From Arcticibacter sp041902385 (lineage in GTDB: Bacteria > Bacteroidota > Bacteroidia > Sphingobacteriales > Sphingobacteriaceae), in the NCBI RefSeq assembly GCF_041902385.1, contig NZ_CP169244.1, forward strand, positions 3,472,001-3,536,000: DNA of 64,000 nucleotides, given 5' to 3'. The notes under the pieces were generated by a model. That model had not been told where the DNA came from. It saw nothing but the letters and a program-made list of their open reading frames with translations, and did no database searches. This document shows positions 1 through 9,032 of the stretch, in pieces. The translations under genes were made by a program, and so were the position numbers. Position 1 is the first letter of the stretch, and each line of letters begins with the position of its first letter.

Positions 1-369
1 TGGCAGTCCGCGGAGTCCGTCGTTGGCGCCCAGTTCGAGCACGAAGACATCAATATGCGTTTTGAGCAACCAGCCGATCCTGCTTTTCCCTCCGGCAGTG
101 GTCTCTCCGCTTGATCCGGCATTGATACAGCGGTACGGCAGCTTCAATGAATCAATTTTGTTCTGGATCAGCGAGGGGAATGATTGAGTGGACGGGTCTT
201 CCAGTCCGTAACCCGCCGTCAGGCTGTTGCCAAAGAATAGAATATTTTTCAGCTCTGCTGCCTGCGAAGAACCGTCTTCCTTTTTATCGTTAGAGCCGGC
301 GTTATTCTGTTTATTTGAGCATCCGCTGAGGATGAAGAGTGCAAGGAAAAGTGTAACGAGTTTGTTCAT
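1..369 (-). CDS. GDSL/SGNH-family esterase lipoprotein (TesA-like), 3' end outside window
   Basis: The 123 visible codons start at the ATG whose complement is at 367-369. The N-terminus is a lipoprotein signal ending in LILSGC-type sequence (FILSGC), so the protein is probably acylated and exported. Block I of the SGNH hydrolase fold follows at about residue 47 as GNSLTAGYGL, and further on come a GxSGET stretch and LELGANDGLRG, the block III GxND region. These match arylesterase/TesA thioesterases. The first block reads GNSL rather than GDSL; the nucleophilic Ser is kept. The catalytic DxxH region lies beyond the window. It is divergent from a YbbA/YbbP-like ABC pair, the same arrangement as tesA-ybbA-ybbP in E. 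coli, which supports the family call. The substrate cannot be told. Confidence 0.88.
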   Translation of the reverse strand, partial: MNKLVTLFLALFILSGCSNKQNNAGSNDKKEDGSSQAAELKNILFFGNSLTAGYGLEDPSTQSFPSLIQNKIDSLKLPYRCINAGSSGETTAGGKSRIGWLLKTHIDVFVLELGANDGLRGLP

Positions 370-496
370 CTGTGCTCTAACTGAAAATAATCTGTAAGCT
401 TGTTAAACAGGACGGAGCCCGTTTAGTTTACATTGAGGAGGATTTGGGCCGTTCTGTCTGCCCGAAATTCTCTCTCGCATAAAAATAGAAAAAGAA

Positions 497-1195
497 TTGA
501 GCACAATATTATCGGTACATCAGCTAAGCAAAACATACACGGCAGCAGGCAGCCAGCGCCTTACGGTACTGCACGAAATGAGTTTCGACGTGGAAGAAGG
601 ATCATTGGTCTCAATAGTGGGGCCGTCAGGCAGCGGTAAGACCACTTTGTTAGGTTTATGTGCTGGTCTCGACCGCGCCAGCAGCGGCTCTGTGGAACTC
701 AACGGCGTTCGGATTGAAGATCTGAACGAAGACCAGCGCGCTGCGGTGCGAAACCAGTATACCGGCTTTATTTTTCAGAACTTTCAACTGCTTCCCACGC
801 TGACCGCCCTGGAGAACATCATGGTGCCCCTTGAGCTGAGGGGTGAGAAAAATATCAGACCTAAGGCGCTCGATCTTCTCGACAAGGTAGGGCTGGCCGA
901 CCGCAGGCATCATTACCCTGCCCAACTCTCGGGCGGAGAGCAGCAGCGCGTTTCACTGGCCCGCGCCTTCTCCAATAGTCCCCGGATCTTATTTGCCGAC
1001 GAGCCTACCGGAAATCTGGATACTGAAACGAGCGAAAAGATCATTCGACTGATCTTCGAACTGAACCGGGAGATGGGCACTACCCTCATCATGGTGACTC
1101 ATGACCTGGAGCTTGCAGCGCGCACGCAGCGCATTATCCGGATTAAGGGAGGAATGATCTTTTCTGATGAGCTGACAGGGAGGAAGGCCGTATAA
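497..1195 (+). CDS. ABC transporter ATP-binding protein, YbbA/LolD type
   Basis: A 232-residue cytoplasmic ATPase of the MacB/LolD/YbbA group. Walker A GPSGSGKTT lies at residues 42-50, the Q-loop in FIFQNFQ near 91-97, the signature LSGGEQQ at 144-150, and Walker B ILFADEP at 164-170, so all nucleotide-binding elements are intact. The start used is TTG at 497, because no ATG or GTG in this frame gives the expected N-terminus; the preceding bases are purine rich. The stop is followed after one base by the permease ATG at 1197, so the two are translationally coupled subunits of one exporter. The neighbouring TesA-like esterase matches the E. coli arrangement. Known relatives act on envelope lipids or lipoproteins; the substrate here is unknown. 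Confidence 0.93.
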   Translation: MSTILSVHQLSKTYTAAGSQRLTVLHEMSFDVEEGSLVSIVGPSGSGKTTLLGLCAGLDRASSGSVELNGVRIEDLNEDQRAAVRNQYTGFIFQNFQLLPTLTALENIMVPLELRGEKNIRPKALDLLDKVGLADRRHHYPAQLSGGEQQRVSLARAFSNSPRILFADEPTGNLDTETSEKIIRLIFELNREMGTTLIMVTHDLELAARTQRIIRIKGGMIFSDELTGRKAV

Positions 1196-1196
1196 C

Positions 1197-3740
1197 ATGT
1201 CGAAGTTGAAAGATTTGAACTTCCCCTGGCTTTTCAGGATGGCCTGGCGCGACAGCCGCCGAAGCCGCTCCCGTCTCTTCCTCTTCGTTTCATCGATTAT
1301 CCTCGGCATCGCGGCTCTGGTAGCCGTATACTCCTTCGGCTATAACCTGCAGAAGGATATAGACTCGCAGGCAGCGGAGCTGACCGGCGCCGACCTGGTC
1401 GTCTCGGGCAACAAACTTCCTGCTCCGCAAATGCGCGCTTTCCTTTCGTCACTTGGCGGGCAGCGGTCTGAAGAACGCAGCTTCGTCTCCATGGTCTACT
1501 TTCTTCCCGCCAGGGGGACCCGCCTGGTACAGGTGCACGCACTTGAAGGCGGCTATCCCTATTACGGCAGCATCGACAGCAAGCCCCGCGAGGCTGCTGC
1601 CCATTTCCGAACCGGAAGGCTCGCCCTGATCGATAATTCCCTGATGCTCCAGTTCGGGGTGAAGAAGGGCGACTCAATAAAAGTAGGGAAACTGAGTTTT
1701 GGAATTGACGGGGTGATTGATAAGGCTCCCGGACAAACAGGCTTTTCTGCCGGTATCGCGCCGATTATTTATATTCCGCTTCGGTACTTGCCTCAAACAG
1801 GTCTCTTACAGCGTGGTAGCCGCGTTAACTATAATTACTACTTTAAGTTGAGCTCGGGCTTTCTGAATGAGGCGAACCTGAAGCGGATCCGTGAAAAAGC
1901 AGACAAAGAAGGGATGGATGTCGAGACAGTGGAAACTCAAAAGCAGAATACCGGACGGGCTTTTGCCGACCTGACCCGATTCCTCTCACTGGTCGGTTTT
2001 ATTGCTTTGCTGCTCGGCTGCGTGGGAGTTGCCAGCTCGATCAATATCTATATTCGCGAGAAAATCGCTTCCGTGGCAATCCTTCGCTGCCTCGGCGTAA
2101 GCTCAGCGCAGGCCTTCCTGATCTACCTCATCCAGATCCTGGCAGTCGGTTTTATTGGGTCTTTGTCAGGAGCCGCGCTGGGCACCCTGATCCAGCAGCT
2201 GCTGCCCCTGGTGCTTCGTGACTTTCTCCCCATTGAGGTCACCACTTCACTGTCTGTACCGGCCATCTTGCAGGGGATTGGTGCCGGGATGGTCATCTCC
2301 TTGCTGTTTGCCCTGCTGCCGCTGCTCAGGGTCCGCAACATCTCGCCTTTAAACACACTACGGTCGTCATCAGATGAACCCGAAGTCGGGCGCGACTGGC
2401 TCACCTGGATTGTGTACGCGTTCATCGCGGGGTGCATCATCCTGTTCAGCTGGCTGCAGCTTCATGATCTGAAGAAGTCGCTGTACTTCAGCGGCGGTGT
2501 ACTCCTGGGATTTCTCGTACTTTCGGGCACAGCCTGGGGCCTTATCTGGACAGTTCGCCGGTATTTTCCCTCATCCTGGAGCTATCTCTGGCGCCAGGGG
2601 CTAGCCAATCTGTTCAGGCTTCATAATCAAACCCTTGTCCTGATCGTCTCTATCGGTCTCGGAACAGCCTTCATCAGCACACTTCTGCTCGTGCAGGATG
2701 TACTCATGAAACAGGTGAGCCTCTCCTCAAGCGGCAGGCAGCCCAACATGGTACTGTTCGATATACAGCCCTCGCAGAAGGATGCGCTGGCGCAGCTCAC
2801 CCGCAGGAGCGGCCTGCCAGTCATACAGGAAGTGCCCATCGTCACCATGCGCGTGGAGGAGATTAAAGGCCTCACCGCTGCCAAAGTGAAAAAGGATAGC
2901 TCCGCAGGGGTGCCCGTCCGCGCATTTAGCTCAGAGATCAGGGCGACCTTCAGAGATACGCTGAGCTCCTCCGAAAAGATAACGGAAGGCAAGTGGTCGC
3001 CCCAGGCCGGGGGAGCCGGAGTTGTAAAGGTTTCCCTTGAGGAGAACTATGCACGACGCATCAACGTGAAGGTGGGCGATCCCATGGTATTCAACGTGCA
3101 GGGCGCTCTGATTCAGGCTGAGGTGGGCAGCTTGCGACAAGTAGACTGGAACCGCGTGCAGACAAATTTCAGGGTGGTATTCCCGCTGGGCGTGCTCGAA
3201 GAGGCTCCCCAGTTTCACGTCCTGATGACACGGGTGCCTTCAACCTCTGTCTCTGTCGACTTCCAGAAGCAGGTGGTCAGAAACTTTCCGAACGTATCGA
3301 TCATTGATCTCAACCTCGTCCTGGGGATCCTCGATAGTATCTTAAGCAAGATCGGCTTTGTAATTCGCTTTATGGCCGGGTTCTGTATCCTCACCGGCCT
3401 GATTGTGCTGCTTGCTTCTGTGATGACCAGCCGCTATCAGCGAATGAAGGAGGCTGTTCTGCTCAGAACTCTGGGAGGCAGCAGCAGGCAGATTTTTGCC
3501 ATCACGGCGCTCGAGTATTTCTTCCTTGGCGCCCTTGCTGCTTTTACCGGCATCATCTTGTCCTTCGGAGCCTCCTGGGCGCTGGCTACCTACAGCTTCG
3601 AGGCCGAGTTCGCCCCGCAGATCTGGCCCGTACTTGTTTTATTCCTCGTGGTATGTCTGCTCACTGTCGTGATCGGCCTTCTGAACAGTAGAGTTGTTCT
3701 GAAAAGCCCCCCGCTTGAGGTGCTCAGAAAGGAGGTCTAA
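1197..3740 (+). CDS. ABC transporter permease, FtsX family, YbbP-like
   Basis: An 847-residue inner-membrane permease. One membrane segment lies near the N-terminus (LFLFVSSIILGIAALVAV), followed by a periplasmic domain of about 200 residues of MacB-PCD type. A first FtsX block of three to four helices lies near residues 260-400, two further helices near 400-450, a second periplasmic region, and a second FtsX block at about 720-830. Duplicated FtsX cores with this size are typical of YbbP/LolCE-like exporters rather than of MacB. It starts one base after the ATPase gene and ends at 3740, and no accessory membrane-fusion gene follows. A role in moving or extracting an envelope lipid-like substrate is inferred from family only. 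Confidence 0.9.
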   Translation: MSKLKDLNFPWLFRMAWRDSRRSRSRLFLFVSSIILGIAALVAVYSFGYNLQKDIDSQAAELTGADLVVSGNKLPAPQMRAFLSSLGGQRSEERSFVSMVYFLPARGTRLVQVHALEGGYPYYGSIDSKPREAAAHFRTGRLALIDNSLMLQFGVKKGDSIKVGKLSFGIDGVIDKAPGQTGFSAGIAPIIYIPLRYLPQTGLLQRGSRVNYNYYFKLSSGFLNEANLKRIREKADKEGMDVETVETQKQNTGRAFADLTRFLSLVGFIALLLGCVGVASSINIYIREKIASVAILRCLGVSSAQAFLIYLIQILAVGFIGSLSGAALGTLIQQLLPLVLRDFLPIEVTTSLSVPAILQGIGAGMVISLLFALLPLLRVRNISPLNTLRSSSDEPEVGRDWLTWIVYAFIAGCIILFSWLQLHDLKKSLYFSGGVLLGFLVLSGTAWGLIWTVRRYFPSSWSYLWRQGLANLFRLHNQTLVLIVSIGLGTAFISTLLLVQDVLMKQVSLSSSGRQPNMVLFDIQPSQKDALAQLTRRSGLPVIQEVPIVTMRVEEIKGLTAAKVKKDSSAGVPVRAFSSEIRATFRDTLSSSEKITEGKWSPQAGGAGVVKVSLEENYARRINVKVGDPMVFNVQGALIQAEVGSLRQVDWNRVQTNFRVVFPLGVLEEAPQFHVLMTRVPSTSVSVDFQKQVVRNFPNVSIIDLNLVLGILDSILSKIGFVIRFMAGFCILTGLIVLLASVMTSRYQRMKEAVLLRTLGGSSRQIFAITALEYFFLGALAAFTGIILSFGASWALATYSFEAEFAPQIWPVLVLFLVVCLLTVVIGLLNSRVVLKSPPLEVLRKEV

Positions 3741-3816
3741 TCTTGCAGCTCCTGTTTTTTCTCTGAAAGGCTATTTGTGTTATTGAGATTGTTAACTGTT
3801 TTTTAAAAGGCATCAA

Positions 3817-3894
3817 TCAGATCGCCTCGCTAAGTTTAACTGCCCAAGAAGAACATTCGATAGACTTGTCAGCCCGTTTGGCCATGCGGCTCAT
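3817..3894 (-). other. Tiny conserved ORF (25 codons) or dispersed repeat, copy 1
   Basis: In the 538-base gap after the YbbP-like gene the minus strand carries ATG to TGA encoding 25 residues ending ECSSWAVKLSEAI. A second minus-strand mini-ORF at 12634-12702 has the same pattern: MS at the start, Lys at residues 6 and 10, ECSSW at residues 13-17 and Lys at 20. At the DNA level the two share a 15-base block and a 7-base block with identical 30-base spacing. This could be a translated micropeptide or a dispersed element whose open frame is chance. No ribosome-binding site is evident. Confidence 0.3.
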
Positions 3895-4065
3895 GAGTCT
3901 TTCGTCGTATAGCGTGCTTTAGCTTGCAACAGAAGGGGGATCCCTCTTGCAAAAAGACCCCAGTTTGCCCAGTCCTGATTCTATACAAGGATGTACCAAG
4001 GCTGATAATACTTTTTCTCTGCCTGCCCTATAACTCGTCCCTGTCTTCTGGTGACCCTGAGGTGA

Positions 4066-4137
4066 GCGCGAGGTGAGCCCGACCTGAGTCCGACTTCCAC
4101 CGTAAAAAGTCGGACTCAGGTCGCGCTCACCTCGCGC
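4066..4137. repeat. Long inverted repeat, 31-bp arms with one mismatch
   Basis: Arms at 4066-4096 and 4107-4137 are complementary over 31 bp with one mismatch and enclose a 10-base loop. The left arm contains GCGCGAGGTGAGC and ACCTGAGTCCGACTT blocks, and a further GAGGTGAGC copy lies just upstream at 4059-4067. There is no T-run, and both flanks are non-coding, so it does not look like an intrinsic terminator. It resembles a REP-like palindromic element; copy number elsewhere in the genome is not visible. Confidence 0.85.
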
Positions 4138-4284
4138 TTGTTAGGGACTCACAAGGACCCAGCGACCACGTAACCACCAGGCAGGGACACATCTTTAGAT
4201 AATCAGGAACGATCTTGTAGCCTACTTGGTAACGCGCTTTTAGGAGTATAGTGTGTTTGAATTTTTCCCTACTTTCGGGTGTTT

Positions 4285-5600
4285 ATGGAGCTTATCAAAA
4301 ACAACAAGAAGATAATTCGCAGTTGGGCGATGTTCGATTGGGCTAATTCTGCTTATAACCTGGTCATTACGTCCACCATTTTTCCGGCTTACTACACGAT
4401 TATCACCACTACAGAAGAGCACGGCGACAAGGTGTCTTTCTTCGGAAGGACGTTTGTCAATACCGCGCTGTCGAACTACGCGCTTTCTGTAGCCTACCTC
4501 ATTATGGCTGTGCTGCTGCCCTTGCTGTCGTCGATGGCCGACTTCCGGGGGAACAAAAAGGTATTCATGAAGTTATTCACCTATGTGGGAGGACTCGCTT
4601 GTGCGGGACTTTTTTCTTCAAGCTCGACACGCTTGAGCTGGGAGTGATCTGCTTTGCCATTGCTGCCATGGGCTATATAGGAGGGGTGATGTTCAGCAAT
4701 TCCTATCTCCCGGAGATTGCAACGGTAGAAGAGCAGGACCGGGTGAGTGCTCAGGGCTTTGCTTATGGGTATGTAGGCAGCGTGCTGCTCCAGATCATCT
4801 GCTTTGTATTTGTGCTCAAGCCCGAGTGGTTTGGCATTACTGATGCCTCGTTCCCCGCCCGTTTGTCGTTCCTTCTGACAGGTCTGTGGTGGATGGGTTT
4901 TGCTCAGATTCTCTTTCATGTTTTACCCAAAGGAAGCCCTAATAAGGAAAAGCTCAACAGGAATGTGGTACACAGCGGCTATCAGGAGCTGATCATCGTG
5001 TTCCGGCGGATACGTTCTATGAAGGTGATGAACCGATTTTTGCTTGCCTTTTTCTTTTACTCGGTTGGTGTGCAAACGATCATGCTTGTTGCCGCTGCCT
5101 TTGGTGAAAAAGAGCTCCATCTGGGAACTTCGAAACTGATTGCCACCATTCTGATCATCCAGCTCGTGGCTATTGCGGGGGCCTACCTCATGTCGTCCCT
5201 GGCCCGGATAGTTGGCAACGTGCGTGTGCTGATGTTGGTTGTGCTGATTTGGATAGGCGTTTGTGTTGCAGCTTATTATGTTTCAAATGAAGTTCAGTTC
5301 TATGTTATTGCTTCAGTCGTCGGACTAATTATGGGTGGCATTCAGTCGCTCTCCCGCTCAACTTATTCCAAGTTCCTGCCGGAGAACACGCCGGACACAG
5401 CTTCCTTCTTCAGCTTTTACGATTTGACCGAGAAAGTGGCAATTGTAATCGGCCTTGCCGCCTTTGCTTTTATTGAAGAGCGTTCGAACATCCGCAACTC
5501 GGCTCTTGCGCTGAGTATTTTCTTTGTTGCGGGATTGGTGGCATTGATGTTCCTGCAGAAGGCAGTACGGAAGGATGACAGAGAGGGCTCCTTATCTTGA
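4285..5600 (+). CDS. MFS transporter, UMF1 (Atg22-like) family, frameshifted at a T run
   Basis: Membrane transporter starting MELIKNNKKIIRSWAMFDWANSAYN-like, with the MFDWANSAY motif that marks UMF1/Atg22-type major facilitator proteins. GTG at 4279 is an alternative start two codons upstream. The frame starting here reads well to the segment FTYVGGLACAGLF, then loses homology; the continuation (FKLDTLELGVICFAIAAMGY) is in the other frame. One extra T in the T6 run at 4610-4615 would join them into about 438 residues, the usual family length, with about 12 membrane segments. Four other genes here show the same kind of lesion, so an assembly error is more likely than gene decay. Relatives are called permeases or vacuolar amino-acid effluxers; the substrate is unknown. 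Confidence 0.8.
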
Positions 5601-5809
5601 TGCTGCGGTGGATCACAGAGGACTTGATTAGGGATTTAACGATAGATAGAGTAAGTCTTCCTGATCTTGTAGAGTTGCGCACGATTGTGCTTGAAACTTT
5701 TTCGCTTCAACTAGCAAAGAGAATAAGCACTCCTTTTAGAGCTGATTTACCGGCAATTCTATATTTCAATTTGTGATTTAGCTTTAAGCAATTACCTTTA
5801 CCGTCCTGT

Positions 5810-6538
5810 ATGACTGTAGAACTCTTTATTCCTTGCTTTATAGATCAGCTGTACCCTGAAACTGCATTTAATACGGTGAAAATACTGGAGAAGGCGGGCT
5901 GTAAGGTGAAGTATAATCCGGAGCAGACTTGCTGCGGACAGGCTTCTTTCAATGCCGGCTTCTGGGATGAAGCAAAAGCGGTGGGAGGGAAGTTCCTCAA
6001 CGACTTTTCTGAGACCAACTATATCGTCTCTCCTTCAGCTTCCTGCACGGGGATGGTGAAGAATTACTATAACGATCTTTTCACTAATACAGCCGTTCAC
6101 AATAAGTGCCGGTCTATCCAGGCGAACATCCACGAGCTCTCGGATTTTCTGGTGAATGTGTTGGGTAAAGATTACTTTGGTGCGGAGCTGGAGGGAAGGG
6201 CGGTTTATCACGATTCGTGTGCCGGCCTGCGTGAGTGTAAGATCAAGGACGAGCCCAGAGCGCTTCTTGCCAAGGTTCATGGTCTCGATCTGGTGGAAAT
6301 GAAGGATACGAGCACGTGTTGCGGCTTTGGCGGTACTTTTTCGGTTAAGTTTGATAGTATTTCCGCTGCGATGGCTCAACAGAAGGTGAATCACGCTCTT
6401 GAAATGGAAGCGGAATATATCATTTCTACCGATGCTTCCTGTCTGTTACATCTGCAGGGCTATATCGATAAGGAGAAACTTCCTCTGAAAACCATGCATC
6501 TGGCTGATGTCCTGGCCCACGGCTGGGGAAATGTCTAG
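5810..6538 (+). CDS. lutA: (Fe-S)-binding protein, LutA/YkgE type with two CCG domains
   Basis: A 242-residue protein with two cysteine-rich CCG modules: PCF near residue 8 with QTCCGQASFNAG near 43, and HDSCAGLREC near 135 with STCCGFGGTFSVK near 170. This tandem layout and length are those of LutA (YkgE), one of three LutABC subunits that oxidise L-lactate to pyruvate in the cytoplasm through Fe-S clusters. The lutB and lutC partners are not adjacent here, so the gene stands alone and membership of a lactate system is inference. It may instead pair with a distant partner. The ATG at 5810 directly precedes the first CCG motif, as in the family. Low-complexity heptamer repeats begin right after the stop. 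Confidence 0.85.
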   Translation: MTVELFIPCFIDQLYPETAFNTVKILEKAGCKVKYNPEQTCCGQASFNAGFWDEAKAVGGKFLNDFSETNYIVSPSASCTGMVKNYYNDLFTNTAVHNKCRSIQANIHELSDFLVNVLGKDYFGAELEGRAVYHDSCAGLRECKIKDEPRALLAKVHGLDLVEMKDTSTCCGFGGTFSVKFDSISAAMAQQKVNHALEMEAEYIISTDASCLLHLQGYIDKEKLPLKTMHLADVLAHGWGNV

Positions 6539-6545
6539 ATGGGTG

Positions 6546-6690
6546 GTGAGTTGTGAGTTGTGGGTCGTGGTCGTGAGTCGTGAGTTGCTGCCTGGTGGTT
6601 GTGAGGTGTGAGTTGCGTTGCGGGGTTGAGATTTGTAAGTTGCGAGTTGCCGCTTGGTGATCATGAGTTGCGGGTTGTGAGAGTGGTTAT
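6546..6690 (+). repeat. Degenerate heptamer array, GTGAGTT type
   Basis: From 6546 the sequence runs in seven-base units: two exact GTGAGTT copies, then GTGGGTC, a six-base GTGGTC, GTGAGTC and GTGAGTT by 6586. Further variants such as GTGAGGT, GTAAGTT, GCGAGTT and GCGGGTT continue with interruptions to about 6690. It is G/T rich on the plus strand, has no credible gene, and fills the gap between lutA and thrS. Confidence 0.85.
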
Positions 6691-7029
6691 GAACTGATAG
6701 CTGAGAACTCATAGCGAGGAAGAGACCTACGGCTGTTCAGCTTTGATCCTTGGCAATCTGATAGTCGATAGCTAAATAGGGAGCTAACTGCCCGCTGCGA
6801 AACTCGAGCCTTGACATCTGATAGCCGAGGTGTGAATGCAGTTTTGAATGCTGTCCGGGACCTCTGCGCGTTGACATCTGACATCTGAAAGCTGATGGGG
6901 CCCTGGCTGTTAGAGCTGCGACCTCTGAGCCTTGGCATCTAATAGCCTAAATCTGATAGCCGAATGCCGACAGCCGACAGCCGACAGCCGACAGCCGACA
7001 GCCAACAGCCAATACCCGACAGCCAACTA
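6691..7029 (+). repeat. Degenerate to perfect CCGACAG heptamer array
   Basis: The upstream half (6691-6966) holds scattered degenerate units such as TCTGATAGC, TAGCCGA and GACATCTGA. From 6967 to 7029 the units are in strict register with period seven: five exact CCGACAG copies (6967-7001), then CCAACAG, CCAATAC, CCGACAG and CCAACTA. Together with the GTGAGTT array this explains the whole 555-base gene-free interval before thrS apart from the promoter. Confidence 0.85.
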
Positions 7030-7055
7030 CCTCATGGCTCTTCGCTAAAAAAAGC

Positions 7056-7063
7056 TATTTTTG
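7056..7063 (+). promoter_or_regulatory. Bacteroidota -7 promoter element for the thrS operon
   Basis: TATTTTTG fits the TAnnTTTG -7 consensus and lies 30 bases before the thrS ATG, directly after the heptamer array. No clear TTTG element is seen at the usual -33 position, which falls at the edge of the array. Confidence 0.5.
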
Positions 7064-7093
7064 TGGGAATTAAACATAAAATCATAGTTGTAG

Positions 7094-9019
7094 ATGATTA
7101 ACATAACTCTTCCGGATGGTTCCGTACGACAGTATGAAAGCGGGATCACCTCATTTCAGATTGCTCAGTCAATCTCAGAAGGCTTAGCCAGAAACGTGCT
7201 GGCAGCAGAAGTTAACGGACAAGTGTGGGATGCGAGTCGCCCGATCGAGAGCGATTCCACCGTGAAACTTCTCACATGGAACGATGCTGATGGAAAGTCG
7301 ACTTTCTGGCATTCTTCCGCCCACCTCATGGCAGAAGCTCTTGAAGCGCTTTACCCCGGCACCAAGTTTGGTATCGGCCCGGCTATTGAAACGGGCTTCT
7401 ATTATGACGTTGACTTTGGCGACCGCGAATTTTCATCCGACAACTTCAAGCAGATTGAAGACAAGATGCTTGAGCTTGCAAAGGCGAAATCTGAATACGT
7501 TCGCAAGCCAGTAAGCAAGGCAGATGCTGAAGCTTACTTCACCGAGAAAGGCGACGAATATAAGCTCGACCTCATCAAAGATCTTCCCGACGGATCTATT
7601 ACTTTTTATTCGCAGGGTAATTTTACCGACCTGTGTCGTGGTCCTCATATTCCCAACACTGGCTTCATCAAGGCTGTAAAGCTGATGAACGTAGCCGGAG
7701 CGTACTGGAGGGGAGATGAGAGCCGCAAGCAGCTTACCAGGATCTATGGGGTCACTTTCCCCAAGCAGAGTGAGCTGAGTGATTATCTCAAAATGATTGA
7801 GGAAGCGAAGAAGCGTGATCACCGCAAGCTTGGAAAAGAGCTTGAGCTGTTCACCTTTTCTGAAAAAGTGGGTATGGGACTTCCTCTCTGGCTTCCAAAG
7901 GGTACGGCGCTGCGCGAAAAGCTGGTTAAGTTCCTGCAAAAAGCGCAGGTTGAGATGGGGTACGATCAGGTAGTAACTCCGCATATTGGCCATAAAAATT
8001 TGTATGTGACCTCCGGTCACTATGATAAATACGGAGCTGACTCGTTTCAGCCTATTAAGACGCCGCAGGAAGGAGAGGAATTCTTCCTGAAGCCGATGAA
8101 CTGTCCGCACCACTGTGAGATCTATAAGTCGAAACCCCGCTCGTATAAAGACCTTCCGGTTCGCTTGGCGGAGTTTGGAACGGTATATCGCTATGAGCAG
8201 AGCGGTGAGCTGCATGGGCTTACCCGGGTGAGGGGCTTTACTCAGGATGATGCACACTTGTTCTGTCGGCCTGATCAGGTAAAGGAAGAGTTCAAGAAGG
8301 TTATCGACCTGGTTCAGTACGTCTTAAAGGCACTAGGTTTTGAGAATTATACTGCGCAGGTTTCGCTTCGCGACCCTGAAAATAAAACCAAGTATATCGG
8401 CTCTGAGGAGAACTGGCTTTTAGCTGAGGCTGCTATTATTGAAGCTGCGGAAGAAAAGTGCCTGCCTACGGTAGTGGAACTTGGTGAAGCTGCGTTCTAC
8501 GGACCGAAGCTCGACTTTATGGTGAAGGATGCATTGGGAAGAAAGTGGCAGCTGGGTACGATTCAGGTTGACTACAACCTGCCCGAGCGTTTTGAGCTTG
8601 AATATACCGGAAGCGACAATCAAAAGCATCGTCCTGTGATGATCCACCGTGCGCCTTTTGGCTCCCTGGAGCGTTTCGTGGCGGTACTCATTGAGCACTG
8701 TGCTGGTAACTTCCCGCTTTGGCTTACACCTGAGCAATTCATCGTCCTTCCTATCTCAGAGAAGTATGAAGATTATGCAAAAAAAGTTTTAGAATCACTG
8801 AATAATTCCGATATTCGCGGCTTGATTGACTTGCGTGATGAGAAGATCGGGCGAAAAATTCGCGACGCAGAGGTCAAGAAGATCCCTTACATGCTTATTA
8901 TTGGCGAGAAGGAGATGGCTGAAGGCGTGGTTTCGGTGAGGAAGCACGGAGAAGGCGATCAGGGAAGCATGAAGGCGGAAGATTTTAAAAAGCAATTAAT
9001 TACGGAAATAACAGTTTAA
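7094..9019 (+). CDS. thrS: Threonyl-tRNA synthetase
   Basis: A 641-residue class II synthetase charging tRNA-Thr in the cytoplasm. An N-terminal TGS domain (about residues 1-60) is followed by the editing domain with HSSAHLMAEAL, the catalytic core, and a C-terminal anticodon-binding domain from about 540. Zinc-site residues are visible in MNCPHHCEIY near 335, in the QDDAHLFC region near 385 and in MIHRAPFGSLERF near 515. The length equals the family norm. It is the first gene of thrS-infC-rpmI-rplT, an order conserved across many bacteria. In E. coli thrS represses its own translation through its leader; the short leader here shows no clear anticodon-like hairpin. Confidence 0.98.
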   Translation: MINITLPDGSVRQYESGITSFQIAQSISEGLARNVLAAEVNGQVWDASRPIESDSTVKLLTWNDADGKSTFWHSSAHLMAEALEALYPGTKFGIGPAIETGFYYDVDFGDREFSSDNFKQIEDKMLELAKAKSEYVRKPVSKADAEAYFTEKGDEYKLDLIKDLPDGSITFYSQGNFTDLCRGPHIPNTGFIKAVKLMNVAGAYWRGDESRKQLTRIYGVTFPKQSELSDYLKMIEEAKKRDHRKLGKELELFTFSEKVGMGLPLWLPKGTALREKLVKFLQKAQVEMGYDQVVTPHIGHKNLYVTSGHYDKYGADSFQPIKTPQEGEEFFLKPMNCPHHCEIYKSKPRSYKDLPVRLAEFGTVYRYEQSGELHGLTRVRGFTQDDAHLFCRPDQVKEEFKKVIDLVQYVLKALGFENYTAQVSLRDPENKTKYIGSEENWLLAEAAIIEAAEEKCLPTVVELGEAAFYGPKLDFMVKDALGRKWQLGTIQVDYNLPERFELEYTGSDNQKHRPVMIHRAPFGSLERFVAVLIEHCAGNFPLWLTPEQFIVLPISEKYEDYAKKVLESLNNSDIRGLIDLRDEKIGRKIRDAEVKKIPYMLIIGEKEMAEGVVSVRKHGEGDQGSMKAEDFKKQLITEITV

Positions 9020-9032
9020 TAAGGAATTAAAT

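Noticed and set aside
6546..7029. CRISPR array
   Set aside because: Units are seven bases in direct succession, without spacers of 25-40 bases and without cas genes.
7433..8257. Long minus-strand frame inside thrS (274 codons)
   Set aside because: Antisense to a certain essential gene, no family resemblance, Leu/Ser/Arg-rich composition typical of shadow frames.
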